The translations under genes and the position numbers were made by a program. From contig SUWH01000007.1 of assembly GCA_015061605.1 (NCBI GenBank), positions 39,772 to 103,771 of the forward strand: a stretch of DNA of 64,000 bases, read 5' to 3'. The DNA is from Lentisphaerota bacterium (lineage in GTDB: Bacteria; Verrucomicrobiota; Lentisphaeria; Victivallales; Victivallaceae). Of this stretch, positions 53,547 to 61,944 are shown piece by piece (within the stretch, counting starts at the first letter, position 1; every line of letters starts with the position of its first letter). Under the pieces are notes generated by a model, which had not been told where the DNA came from, searched no databases, and saw only the letters and a list, made by a program, of their open reading frames with translations.

Positions 53547-54806
53547 ATTATAAAGCAACGCTTCTGCGGGCCATGGCTGCCAACAAACCGGAGTTTTTGG
53601 GGCAAACAATGCGTCCAGAGATTCAACTTGGGCAGATTTCATCGCAGAACTCAGTTTGGCAAAGAATTGCAATCCGAAAATGGTCGCAATATCCCGGACT
53701 TTGACCAGCGAATAACCGCAATTGGGAGCAACTGCACTGGATTCAAAAAAGGCACCGCGTAAATTTTTATCAAAGAACTCCATTGAAAACTGGGTAAAAA
53801 GGAGAAATTCCGCGCTTCTTCTGACACTTTCGGCAAGAAAAGCATCGTATTCTATGCTCAACAACCGGAGCCAGAGCAGAGCCGACATGGCGACCGCCGA
53901 ACCGCAGATCTGCTGCGCAATACCTTTGCCATCGGGAGCAATGGCATAAGGGATGACTCCGTCCAGCTGCTGGGCATTCTGATAAAAGCGGGCAGTTTTC
54001 CGGGCGGCAAGCAGATATTTTTCATCGCTGAATGCAATGAAGCCGTCCAGCATCGCATGGGCATGCCACAGATTGTAGCGGGCATGGGCAAGGTCGGGAT
54101 TGCGGCGGTTGCAGCTCCAATTCCACCAGATACCGTCAGGATACTGGTCAGAGGCGAGATAGTCCAGAATATTTTTGAAAGCCGCTTCCAGAACCGGACG
54201 ATCCAGCAGCCGCCCGAGAAGCAGAAGAGATGCCCCCTCTGCTTCAGGGCGTTTATTGGCAAATTCCGGATGATCACTGCCGTGGTAGGTCGGATGCAGT
54301 GTTGGAATACCGCTTTTACCATCCATAAAGGAGTAGCAAAATCCGGTTGCCTTATCCAGAGCGCAGGTTTCAAGCCAGTTGCCGGAACGCGCCAATGCGG
54401 CACGGAGTTCCGGGGCACCGGTAGTCAGATAAGCATCGACCACACCGGGCAGACCATCGGTCAGAGTGGTGGTGGCAAGTTCGCCTTTTCTCCTGCCCTC
54501 GACCCGGCAGATTGCTCCGCTGACCGCCGGATCATCCGGAGCATCGATGATCCTCTTTGCCAGATACGCCATCATCCCGGCAGTTTCCGGCAGTGAAGTT
54601 TTGCCCAGCGCGATCAGAGCGCGGACAGCTTGCGCCGTGTGCCAGAAAGATTCGTAGATATTCCACTGTCCGGTCGCCATATCGTAATCGTTGACAAGCC
54701 CGCCGCAGCAGGGGTGTTCGTTATCGGTCACTCTGGCACGGTTTAAAAGCCAGTCAACGGCATTTCCGACAGCACTGTTTATTTTTGTTGTATTGATTTC
54801 ACTCAT
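53535..54806 (-). CDS. Putative alpha/alpha-barrel (six-hairpin glycosidase-like) protein
   Basis: About 423 aa from ATG 54806; the track start 54824 is a TTG. The sequence is a series of helix pairs with aromatic-rich turns (GQWNIYESFWHTAQAVRALIALG, NLWHAHAMLDGFIAF, CGSAVAMSALLWLRLL), as in six-hairpin glycosidases and related barrels. Catalytic acids are not assigned. No signal peptide, so it is probably cytoplasmic and acts on imported oligosaccharides. Last gene of the GntR-headed locus; its final two codons and stop lie inside the 54-bp repeat. Confidence 0.7.
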   Translation of the reverse strand: MSEINTTKINSAVGNAVDWLLNRARVTDNEHPCCGGLVNDYDMATGQWNIYESFWHTAQAVRALIALGKTSLPETAGMMAYLAKRIIDAPDDPAVSGAICRVEGRRKGELATTTLTDGLPGVVDAYLTTGAPELRAALARSGNWLETCALDKATGFCYSFMDGKSGIPTLHPTYHGSDHPEFANKRPEAEGASLLLLGRLLDRPVLEAAFKNILDYLASDQYPDGIWWNWSCNRRNPDLAHARYNLWHAHAMLDGFIAFSDEKYLLAARKTARFYQNAQQLDGVIPYAIAPDGKGIAQQICGSAVAMSALLWLRLLSIEYDAFLAESVRRSAEFLLFTQFSMEFFDKNLRGAFFESSAVAPNCGYSLVKVRDIATIFGLQFFAKLSSAMKSAQVESLDALFAPKTPVCWQPWPAEALLYNNTR

Positions 54807-54830
54807 AATTTTGTTACTTTGCAATTAAAG

Positions 54831-55952
54831 TCACACCAGCATCACCGGTTGGGCGAAAAGTTTTTCCCGTGCCGGAAATTCATGGGCGGTCAGCCGGAGG
54901 AAAAGATGTTTTTCGCGTTCACTTTCATCAAACTCAAAAACGAACTCCTTCCCGGAAGAATACGCCGCGATCCCCACTTTGCTGATAAGCTGGAAAAACA
55001 TTTCCCGGTTACAGCGGGCGTAAAGCCGGTTCCCGGAGAAACTGATCTCTTCAAATGCCGCGCCGCTGCCCCGGATCACTCCGTAAAAGTGCCCCTGCCG
55101 CAACGCCCGCAGACATCCTTCAACACTTCTGTCAGGAGTAAGAATAACACTTCTGCCGTTCCACGCGCCGTTTTTAAGGTGATCGACCGCGCAGAAACCG
55201 TAACACTGCCGTCCGGTGGCAAGCACTGCATCCCACAGTGGATCGCTGAAATCAGCATAAGTTTTGCGGCTGGTTCCGTTGTAGACCTCCAATCCCAGAA
55301 CTTCCGGAGAAAAATCGAGCATTTCGCAGATGAAATCCGGCCGCAGATACGACCACGCCGGATGGTTGATGATAATACCGCCGCCGTCGGGGATAACGAG
55401 AGTATCAAGTATTCGCTTGAACGCCTCGCGCCACGGCAGATCGCATCCGGCGGCAAAACCGCGTCCGATCAATCCGCACTTATCAGCGCGATCATCGAAG
55501 TGACCGCTGGTAAAGGTGGTTCCCGGCGCAGTGATATGGAGCTGCGGCGTGGTATCGGAAAAATTGCTGTGTTCGGCATTGGGAGCTTCCAGAATATTTT
55601 CCGGAATATGCGAAAACAGAGCCTTTCCGGCTTCTGACGGAAGTTGTTCACGGATTTCATCCGGCAGGACATCCTGCCAGCTTATTTTTTCATCAAAATA
55701 TTTCCCGTTTTTGATGAAGCCTTGCTGACTTACTCTGAATTGATCTGTTTTTATTTCCCGCAGCGGATACCACGGTGCGGAGGGGTGATAGTTGGACAGA
55801 GTGACAAACTCCAATCCGTCATCAAAAAGCCCCTGCAATTCAGCATCGCCGGTGCAGTGCAAATGGGTACATCCCATCACCCGGTGCGAACGGTTCCAGT
55901 TGATATTTTCAAACGGATTGCGGTTGCGGAAATTTTTCACGTCACTGTTCAC
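54831..55952 (-). CDS. PHP-domain-like hydrolase
   Basis: 373 aa from a GTG start that overlaps the previous stop (GTGA). Metal-site patterns typical of PHP phosphoesterases: CTHLHCTGD near residue 28, LEFVTLSNYHP, GGGIIINHPAWSYLRPDF and CYGFCAVDHLKNG. PHP proteins hydrolyse phosphoesters using two or three metals; the substrate here is unknown. Cytoplasmic. Confidence 0.75.
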   Translation of the reverse strand: MNSDVKNFRNRNPFENINWNRSHRVMGCTHLHCTGDAELQGLFDDGLEFVTLSNYHPSAPWYPLREIKTDQFRVSQQGFIKNGKYFDEKISWQDVLPDEIREQLPSEAGKALFSHIPENILEAPNAEHSNFSDTTPQLHITAPGTTFTSGHFDDRADKCGLIGRGFAAGCDLPWREAFKRILDTLVIPDGGGIIINHPAWSYLRPDFICEMLDFSPEVLGLEVYNGTSRKTYADFSDPLWDAVLATGRQCYGFCAVDHLKNGAWNGRSVILTPDRSVEGCLRALRQGHFYGVIRGSGAAFEEISFSGNRLYARCNREMFFQLISKVGIAAYSSGKEFVFEFDESEREKHLFLRLTAHEFPAREKLFAQPVMLV

Positions 55953-57151
55953 AGCTGAAACTCTTTCATATTCATTACATCAATATCAGCATCTCCGATG
56001 CCGCAGAGCCAGACCGTTGAAATCGCGCTGACATGCCACTGCTTTGAAGTGCGGAGAAAATTTATCCGGAGCGCGCCGCCGGAAACTTTGACCACACAGC
56101 GGGTGGCTGTCGGGACAGAACCTTTTACCTCAACAGTATATTTTTTACCATTGATTTCGACCTGATAACTTTTGGCTTTTTTTACCGAATCATCCCGTAC
56201 CATGAAGGTGAGGAAATAGTATCCGTCCGGAAGTTTCATCGTAAAACTCTGTTCACGAGAGCCGCCGGTTGCCGCATAGGCGTAGATCGGATTTTTACTA
56301 TTATTGGCATTGAAACGCAGATATTTTCCGGCACTCCAGCCGCCGCCGCCGAACTTGGTCGGGATACCCCGCGTGACCGGAACAAGCACCGCCTTGGAAA
56401 AACGCTTCTTTATGAGCTTGATATCATCATCACGGTAAACGACACCGCCTATTGATTCAGGACGTTCCTTTTTCGGCGTAAAACGGAAAAAGTGCCTGAC
56501 CGGAAGATTCTGCTTGTAGTGAGCCTGATAGCTGCCATGCAGTGCAATGTAGTCTGTTACTTCTGTACGAACCGCGATTCCGGCATTGAACTCACCGCCC
56601 AGATCGCCGATATAACGGCGGGGGATCCGGATGCGCAAACCGTCGGCATTGCGTTCCAGCACCGCCGCCCATGCTTCATCAGTGTAGTGCTGAAACGCCA
56701 TGGAACCGGTCCATTCAAAGTCGAGGGCAAACTTTTTACCATCTTTATCAACCGCGAGAAAAACGATATCTTTAAGTGTCCACTTCTTTCCGGCGGGGAT
56801 TTTCACCGCCGGACGACCTTTTTTACCGGAAGAATGTGCATAAAGTGTCGCGCCGTCAACGACCTCCGCCGGAATAAACAAGCCGTATTCCGGAGCAAAA
56901 TCCAACTCATTAAAAACTGCTTTCACCGATATAGAAAAACCGTCTTTTTCCGCTTTGACCGTCCGTTCCGCAGAAACATAGGGAGAATCATTCTCTTTTC
57001 GGGCAAAATCATGCCTGGTCAATCCGGTCTCTCTGAACATCAGCTTGCCGTCACGGAAAAATTTCAGTCCGGCTTTGTCATCGAAACTCCACTCCGCCAA
57101 CAGCTGAACACAACACAATGCGGTAAGAGCAACAAAAATTTTCTTATTCAT
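55949..57151 (-). CDS. Secreted protein with C-terminal malectin/CBM-like domain
   Basis: 400 aa with signal peptide MNKKIFVALTALCCVQLLAE. The N-terminal 220 residues form a beta sandwich (VERTVKAEKDGFSISVKAVFN-like strands, WTGSMAFQHYTDEAWAAVLERNADGLRIRIPRRYIGDLGG). The C-terminal 140 residues look malectin-like (SAGKYLRFNANN, SFTMKLPDGYYFLTFMVRDD, SYQVEINGKKYTVEV). It probably binds carbohydrate outside the inner membrane. RBS GAGGTG; it overlaps the preceding hydrolase gene by 8 bp. Confidence 0.72.
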   Translation of the reverse strand: MNKKIFVALTALCCVQLLAEWSFDDKAGLKFFRDGKLMFRETGLTRHDFARKENDSPYVSAERTVKAEKDGFSISVKAVFNELDFAPEYGLFIPAEVVDGATLYAHSSGKKGRPAVKIPAGKKWTLKDIVFLAVDKDGKKFALDFEWTGSMAFQHYTDEAWAAVLERNADGLRIRIPRRYIGDLGGEFNAGIAVRTEVTDYIALHGSYQAHYKQNLPVRHFFRFTPKKERPESIGGVVYRDDDIKLIKKRFSKAVLVPVTRGIPTKFGGGGWSAGKYLRFNANNSKNPIYAYAATGGSREQSFTMKLPDGYYFLTFMVRDDSVKKAKSYQVEINGKKYTVEVKGSVPTATRCVVKVSGGALRINFLRTSKQWHVSAISTVWLCGIGDADIDVMNMKEFQL

Positions 57152-59216
57152 ATTTCACCTCGATCTGGGAGTAAACCGGCAAGCCGTCAGCCTTGAAAGT
57201 ATAGAAGTCATATCCGTTTTCTCTGCGGAATTCCGCGTTGACACTCAAATCTTTTCCCGGAGTACGGACGCAAAAACTTCCGGGAACGGTAGTACCGCGG
57301 ATCTTCAAAGTCACCACACCGGAAAGTTTACTCTTTTTCAGGATTTCCGTATTGTCACGTCCGGTGACATCCATAAGGGCAACAATAAGTTTGCCGCGGC
57401 TGTCCCGCAGAATTTCCGGCAGCAAGCCATCGGGGGTATCGCAGGAAACTTCCAACGGGCGCAGGGCAAAGGCTTTTTCAAACCAGCGGTCGATAAGTCC
57501 GGTGTTTTCTTTGATGCCGAAACCGGCAAAGGGAGAGTCCCACACCTTGAAATCAGTGGAACCGCCCGGAGTATGGATACGGCTTTCCATGGAAGCAAAA
57601 GCGGCGGGATAGATACCGATGTATCCTTTGCCGACTTTACGGAACTCAGCTTCCGGCTTTTTATCAAAAATCGCCTTGACCACAATGCCGTCAGAAAGTT
57701 TGGTCGGTTTTTCAAACATGACATCCAGCGGCATATCGACTTCAATTGCCGGACGGAGACCGGATTTTTTACTCTTTGCACAATATCCGAAGCGGCCGCT
57801 GGTCAGAATCACGCCGCCGGAAGTAAGATAACCGGCAAGGACTTTCTGCTCTTCAGCAGTAAGCACGGCGTTATGCGGAAGGATGACCACCGGATATTTT
57901 TTCAATTGTTCCGGAGTCATCGCTTCACTCATTATAACATCATAGGTGAGATCGCGGGCAGTCAAAGCCCCTGCCCAACCTTCAAGTTCGCGGTTCTGGT
58001 AATAACTGTCGCCGCATTTATCCATGGAGGCATTGATGGTCAACTCTGAACAGATCAGTGCCGCCGCCGGAACCGTCCGGCAATACTGCGGATCGGGCCA
58101 GTGTTTCCACGACGTTTGAGCAGCCGGAATATTGCGCGGACTCCAAATGGTGTGGCGCATTGCTTTAAACAGTCCGGTCATAAAGAGAATATTGTCCGGT
58201 GTTTCCGGAGTCTGCCCCAGAACCCAGAGCGGTTTATCCAATGCTTCTGCGACCGCACTGCGCAATTTGCATCTGGTATACATCCGGGGGAGCATGACGA
58301 TGGTCGATCCCTGCGGAGGTTCAACACCGATGCTGTCGATGTATTTGAAGTGACTGAAAAAATTCCATCCGGTAAACAGCAGTTCCGGTTCGATAAATCC
58401 GGTGGAGTAGGAGACAAAAAACAGCTCCTTGAACTCCTTTTTGAGTGCATCGGAAACATCCCGCTGGAAGTGGTTGACACTGTTGCACCGCCACTGGGAA
58501 AACAGCGAATACCACGGATTCGGGAGCTTGCAAAAACGCACATCGTTGATTTCTGCCGGAAATTCAACTCCGGTATCCCGGGTGAATTTCTCCCGGCACC
58601 AGCGGCACATACAACTGCCGTAACCTTTGTTTTCCTGTGCAAAAGAAAGCTCATCCAGCATAAACCCGTCCACGCCGGTACGCTTGATCATATCACGCAG
58701 ATAGTCGGTATAAAATTTCTTGAATCCGGGATTGTTTACGCAAAATTTGGAAAACGGCGCCCCATTCTGCAAGTCCAGCTGCCACCACTCCGGATGCTTG
58801 AGAGCAAAGCCGTACCCGTCCAGAGAAAACTGGATAAGGTCAAAGTGGCTGATGACGATCATGTTATATTTATGCGCCAGATCGCAAACCTGCTTCAACT
58901 GCCGGAGTATTTGCTCATTATCCCGGAGCCGGTCGACCCGCCAGTGCCGGCCGCTGACAACGATACCGGTGTATCCGGCAGCTTTCAAATTTTTCATCCG
59001 GGTTTCGGCGGCTTGCGGTTCAAGATATTCCGCGCAATCGCCGCCGTTGCTCTTTGCCCAGGTCATCCAGAATCCGCCGTTGAGTTTGGCATGGGCTTCC
59101 GGAGAAACCGGCTGATTGACATTCTGGCTGCGCAGTTTGGCAATAATATCATCGTACTGTGCGGCATTGACAGACACTACTGCAGCAAACAACAATAATG
59201 CAAATATATTTTTCAT
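57144..59216 (-). CDS. Secreted putative glycoside hydrolase (GH-A-like barrel, beta-galactosidase-type architecture)
   Basis: About 690 aa from ATG 59216 (GTG 59219 is the track start). Signal peptide MKNIFALLLFAAVVSVNA. A TIM-barrel-like region contains GIVVSGRHWRVDRL, DLAHKYNMIVISHFDLIQ, GVDGFMLDELSFAQENKGYGSCMC (candidate acid pair and a CxC) and WVLGQTPETPD. A Rossmann-like beta-galactosidase trimerisation-type domain follows (YPVVILPHNAVLTAEEQKVLAGYLTSGGVILTSG), then beta domains. Substrate unknown. It is the main enzyme of the GntR-headed locus. Confidence 0.78.
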   Translation of the reverse strand: MKNIFALLLFAAVVSVNAAQYDDIIAKLRSQNVNQPVSPEAHAKLNGGFWMTWAKSNGGDCAEYLEPQAAETRMKNLKAAGYTGIVVSGRHWRVDRLRDNEQILRQLKQVCDLAHKYNMIVISHFDLIQFSLDGYGFALKHPEWWQLDLQNGAPFSKFCVNNPGFKKFYTDYLRDMIKRTGVDGFMLDELSFAQENKGYGSCMCRWCREKFTRDTGVEFPAEINDVRFCKLPNPWYSLFSQWRCNSVNHFQRDVSDALKKEFKELFFVSYSTGFIEPELLFTGWNFFSHFKYIDSIGVEPPQGSTIVMLPRMYTRCKLRSAVAEALDKPLWVLGQTPETPDNILFMTGLFKAMRHTIWSPRNIPAAQTSWKHWPDPQYCRTVPAAALICSELTINASMDKCGDSYYQNRELEGWAGALTARDLTYDVIMSEAMTPEQLKKYPVVILPHNAVLTAEEQKVLAGYLTSGGVILTSGRFGYCAKSKKSGLRPAIEVDMPLDVMFEKPTKLSDGIVVKAIFDKKPEAEFRKVGKGYIGIYPAAFASMESRIHTPGGSTDFKVWDSPFAGFGIKENTGLIDRWFEKAFALRPLEVSCDTPDGLLPEILRDSRGKLIVALMDVTGRDNTEILKKSKLSGVVTLKIRGTTVPGSFCVRTPGKDLSVNAEFRRENGYDFYTFKADGLPVYSQIEVKYE

Positions 59217-59234
59217 CACCTGACACCCGATTTA

Positions 59235-60200
59235 TCACTGATTTTCCGGCAGATTATTATTATCATAACCGAAATATTTCAAGCAGTTTCTGTAATTGGC
59301 AAGTTCAGTGTATTTATGGGTCAGCACCGAACCGCTCAAATACGCGGCATTGATGCCGTTTTCGACCATTACGACAACCTTGTTTTTATTACCGACCGGA
59401 TAAGTTATTCCGTAAGCAGGAACTTTACCATTTCCGTGCCGTCCGGCGGCAGGGTAGCTGGATTCTTCAACATGTCTGGCTTTATAGCCGACCCAAACCG
59501 CATCCAACCGTGCCCACTTGTAGCCGCCGTCAATAAAAGTTTCGGTCAGAAGCAATGCGGAAGCAGACTTTTTATGGGAAATTTTCTTCTTGAATTTCCA
59601 TACATCATCATCCAATGAACCCCAGAATTGATAGTTCATGCCATAAGTTGTGCGGCCGCCGGAATTGTAATGCTCGTCAGCTTCCAATGTTTTGGAAACA
59701 GCAGGACAAATAAGATACTCGGAGTTACCCTTTTCAGAATCCTTGATACCGGCGGTCGGCACAAAATAAGTCCAGGAATTCTTGTTGTGATTGTAAGTCG
59801 GCACCCAGCCGTCATAATTGTCGCAGTACATGATAAATCCGGTGGTGATCTGCTTGAGATTGTTGACACAGGCAGTTCCTTTTGCCCGGTGGCGCGCCTG
59901 CTGCAAAGCCGGGAGCAGCAGTGCCGCCAATATGGCAATGATGGCAATTACAACGAGCAATTCGATTAAAGTGAAATGGGAGTGTGCGGGGGACAAGGAA
60001 AACTTTTTTTCACGGGAAAAAAAGTTTTCCCTTTCCCCCGCGCCCCCTTTCTCTTTCAAAAAAAGCGAAGTGTTTTGCTGCTCCAGTTTGTCGCAGCGTT
60101 TGAAAAAATACAGTGATGAGACAGCAGTATCCACGAACAGTTCAATTAAAGTAAAGCAAGTAGCTTGCTTTACTTTCCCATGGGAAAGATTTTGTTCCAT
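59235..60200 (-). CDS. Prepilin-type N-terminal domain protein 3, with doubled FTLIEL segment
   Basis: 321 aa, RBS AGGAG upstream of ATG. It has two FTLIEL segments: an early one ([14 protein letters not shown]) at residues 15-28 and, after a 60-residue insert ([28 protein letters not shown]), the true prepilin helix [25 protein letters not shown]. The body resembles pseudopilin-like proteins ([23 protein letters not shown]). The C-terminal DGH motif of the other two is replaced by [12 protein letters not shown]. The leader and the insert are encoded by perfect inverted repeats. Lies between GntR and the hydrolase genes. Confidence 0.78.
   Translation of the reverse strand: MEQNLSHGKVKQATCFTLIELFVDTAVSSLYFFKRCDKLEQQNTSLFLKEKGGAGERENFFSREKKFSLSPAHSHFTLIELLVVIAIIAILAALLLPALQQARHRAKGTACVNNLKQITTGFIMYCDNYDGWVPTYNHNKNSWTYFVPTAGIKDSEKGNSEYLICPAVSKTLEADEHYNSGGRTTYGMNYQFWGSLDDDVWKFKKKISHKKSASALLLTETFIDGGYKWARLDAVWVGYKARHVEESSYPAAGRHGNGKVPAYGITYPVGNKNKVVVMVENGINAAYLSGSVLTHKYTELANYRNCLKYFGYDNNNLPENQ
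59986..60041. repeat. 26-bp stem hairpin inside the prepilin-like gene 3 insert
   Basis: Arms 59986-60011 and 60016-60041 pair with two mismatches around a 4-base loop; the inner 15 bp (GGAAAACTTTTTTTC and its complement) are perfect. The protein reading of this stretch is [20 protein letters not shown], and the opposite strand can encode nearly the same peptide. Confidence 0.9.
60148..60188. repeat. Double palindrome in the leader of prepilin-like gene 3
   Basis: A perfect 16-bp palindrome CTTTCCCATGGGAAAG (60173-60188) overlaps by 4 bp a 13-bp perfect inverted repeat with a 3-base loop (60148-60160 and 60164-60176). On the coding strand the order is the same as in genes 1 and 2: a CATG-centred palindrome, then a second palindrome that runs into the FTL codons. 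Confidence 0.92.
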
Positions 60201-60250
60201 TTTAATGATCTCCTGTTTTTAATTTTGTTTTATGAAAACTGTTGAAAAAA

Positions 60251-61216
60251 TCAAGTATCCCCATTACGGAACAGTGCCGGGATCAAAGTAAGTTTACCAT
60301 CATCTTTTCCATCCAGCATCCGCTTCATACGTTTTGCCCCCTCCTGTATAAGCGAGCTTGTATCCTGAAAAAAACTGGTGACATTGACACCCCACACCGC
60401 TTCAGTGTAATCATTGTCAAAGTCGCTGTAAAAATGAGTTTTTTTCCATTGCCATTTCTGTTCTCTGGCAACCACCATCACTGCTCCGGTGTGAAAGAGG
60501 GAATCGGAAACAATAAGCAACGGCTTATCGCTTTTCAACTCTTTAAGTCTCCGGCGCAGTTCAGTGACTTTTTCCTCAAACTCGTCCGGCATGTGCCATA
60601 TTTCATAAAAACGTTCTTTTTCGCGGCAGCCATCGGCAAAACCATTCAGCCGGTAGCGTGCCGGCAGAGTATCCCGCCGCTGGCGCAAAAACACCGGTAT
60701 CCCCTCCGGACACTCGTCCAGACGCCGCAAGATAATATCTTTATATGCGCCCCGGTGATCAAAGGAGAGTCCGGGCAGATCATCTTCCATCCGGTTTAAT
60801 ATAAGCTGGGGTCGTTTACCCTTCAAACGGCGGGCGATCTCCAGATAATTGCGGTCGGGCTGAAGCCAGATAAGAGCATCAAAATCAAGAAGCTGTGAGT
60901 TTTCAGAACGCTGTTCCACCCACTCTTCAGGTATATGTGTGAGTGCGATTTCGCATCCCCGGAGATTCTGTTCGGGAGTCCGTCCGATAAAACCGACCCG
61001 GTAATCGGCAATGCTGTTGACATAAGTACCTGAACCGCGGCGGCTGACCACATCTCCGGAAGCACTCAGCAATGCCACCGCCCGGTCAAGGGTGGAACGT
61101 GCCACGTTAAACTCTTTGAGCAGCTCCATCCGGGATGGCAAAGCAGTATCATTTTTATACACCCCTTTACGGATGCGGCGGCGCAATTCAGCGGCAATAT
61201 CGCGATAATTATCCAT
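60251..61216 (-). CDS. GntR-type transcription regulator with LacI-like effector domain
   Basis: 321 aa. N-terminal GntR winged helix (DIAAELRRRIRKGVYKNDTALPSRMELLKEFNVARSTLDRAVALLSASGDVVSRRGSGTYV, to about residue 66), then a periplasmic-binding-like domain (YRVGFIGRTPEQ, FDALIWLQPDRN, LIVSDSLFHTGAVMVVARE, WGVNVTSFFQD). Such regulators bind sugars. It stands at the head of the 53535-60200 glycan locus and its own promoter is overlaid by two palindromes. RBS AAGGGG. Confidence 0.9.
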   Translation of the reverse strand: MDNYRDIAAELRRRIRKGVYKNDTALPSRMELLKEFNVARSTLDRAVALLSASGDVVSRRGSGTYVNSIADYRVGFIGRTPEQNLRGCEIALTHIPEEWVEQRSENSQLLDFDALIWLQPDRNYLEIARRLKGKRPQLILNRMEDDLPGLSFDHRGAYKDIILRRLDECPEGIPVFLRQRRDTLPARYRLNGFADGCREKERFYEIWHMPDEFEEKVTELRRRLKELKSDKPLLIVSDSLFHTGAVMVVAREQKWQWKKTHFYSDFDNDYTEAVWGVNVTSFFQDTSSLIQEGAKRMKRMLDGKDDGKLTLIPALFRNGDT

Positions 61217-61250
61217 TGACTATACCCCTTTGAATACTCAACACAACATT

Positions 61251-61279
61251 AATATAAGTTGCCTATGCAACTTTTGCAA
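61251..61279 (-). promoter_or_regulatory. gntR promoter
   Basis: Minus strand -35 TTGCAA (61279-61274), 17-bp spacer, -10 TATATT (61256-61251), 35 bp before the gntR ATG. Confidence 0.7.
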
Positions 61280-61290
61280 GTAACTTGCAA
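61256..61290. promoter_or_regulatory. Tandem operator palindromes over the gntR promoter
   Basis: IR1 is AAGTTGC-CTAT-GCAACTT (61256-61273), filling the spacer. IR2 is TTGCAAG-TAA-CTTGCAA (61274-61290), covering the -35 element. They abut exactly. Repressor binding here would block RNA polymerase, so autoregulation is likely. Confidence 0.7.
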
Positions 61291-61472
61291 ATAAATTTAT
61301 TAAAAAAATCCACAGACATCCCATAAAATCAGAAAAATATCTGTTTTCTCAAGTTTTTCGGCAGAAGAAAATTGAATTTTGAAAAAGTGATTTTGTCAGA
61401 TTTGTTTTGCGCAGGCAAAACGTGCGTGCCGCCCCCTTTAACGCAGTGTCTAAATTCGAATGATACAATCGG

Positions 61473-61501
61473 CTTGTCGCGGCGTAATGCAATGAAGCCG
61501 G
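61473..61501 (+). repeat. Dispersed palindromic repeat, copy a
   Basis: Begins CTTGTCGCGGCGTA and ends GAAGCCGG with ATGCAAT between. Three more copies lie at 61960, 62094 and 62223 with different centres. Confidence 0.8.
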
Positions 61502-61607
61502 AAGCCAACGACCGCAGACTTGTCAAGAGACAGCCCACTCTTCTCCGCCGTCCGTTGTTTTTTATGAGACAGCTGTGAAAAAAATAGATTTTTATGGCTG
61601 ACGGGGG

Positions 61608-61636
61608 TTGTAAAATCAGCAAAATGGTAGTATCTT
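61608..61636 (+). promoter_or_regulatory. tRNA-Ser promoter
   Basis: -35 TTGTAA (61608-61613), 17-bp spacer, -10 TATCTT (61631-61636). The predicted transcript start is about 7 bp before the tRNA. Confidence 0.6.
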
Positions 61637-61649
61637 ATGAAATGTTCGC

Positions 61650-61737
61650 GGAGAAATGGTCGAGTGGTTTAAGGCAGCGGTCTTGAAAACCGCCGAGGGG
61701 CAACTCTCCGAGGGTTCGAATCCCTCTTTCTCCGCCA
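61650..61737 (+). tRNA. tRNA-Ser (anticodon UGA), CCA encoded
   Basis: Acceptor arms GGAGAAA and TTTCTCC pair fully. Anticodon stem GCGGT/ACCGC encloses CTTGAAA with TGA at 61684-61686, reading UCA serine codons. A long variable arm (GAGGGGCAACTCTC region) marks a class II tRNA, and the T arm GAGGGTTCGAATCCCTC is canonical. Discriminator G then CCA. A T8 run follows at once. Confidence 0.97.
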
Positions 61738-61787
61738 TTTTTTTTGCTATTTTCCAAGCGGTGGACAAAAATCACTGTAAAAATAAT

Positions 61788-61830
61788 AAATCTCAAGGTT
61801 GCAAGTAAACTTGCCCTTGAGATTTTTCAT
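61788..61830 (+). terminator. Strong hairpin terminator downstream of tRNA-Ser
   Basis: AAATCTCAAGG (61788-61798) pairs with CCTTGAGATTT (61815-61825); inside it GCAAG-TAAA-CTTGC forms a second stem. TTTTTC follows. Probably ends transcription from the tRNA promoter. Confidence 0.7.
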
Positions 61831-61944
61831 TTTTACGTTGTTACTTTCTGCATGACGCAGAAAGCGTGATTTTTTTATGGGTTGCCCTGCGCTTCTCGAC
61901 CGGAGGTCTGCGATGCTCACGCTCGTCGTCGCGTTGCTCCGCCG

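Larger units (their letters stand above)
61217..61607. other. Intergenic region between gntR and the tRNA-Ser promoter
   Basis: The left 75 bp hold the gntR promoter/operator. The rest has a GTTTTGC-GCAG-GCAAAAC hairpin near 61405 and one copy of a dispersed repeat (61473-61501). ORFs of 68 and 97 codons on opposite strands look spurious because they run through the repeat and have no RBS. Confidence 0.5.

Noticed and set aside
61329-61622. 97-codon minus-strand ORF before tRNA-Ser
   Set aside because: Overlaps the tRNA promoter and a dispersed repeat, has no RBS and no family pattern.
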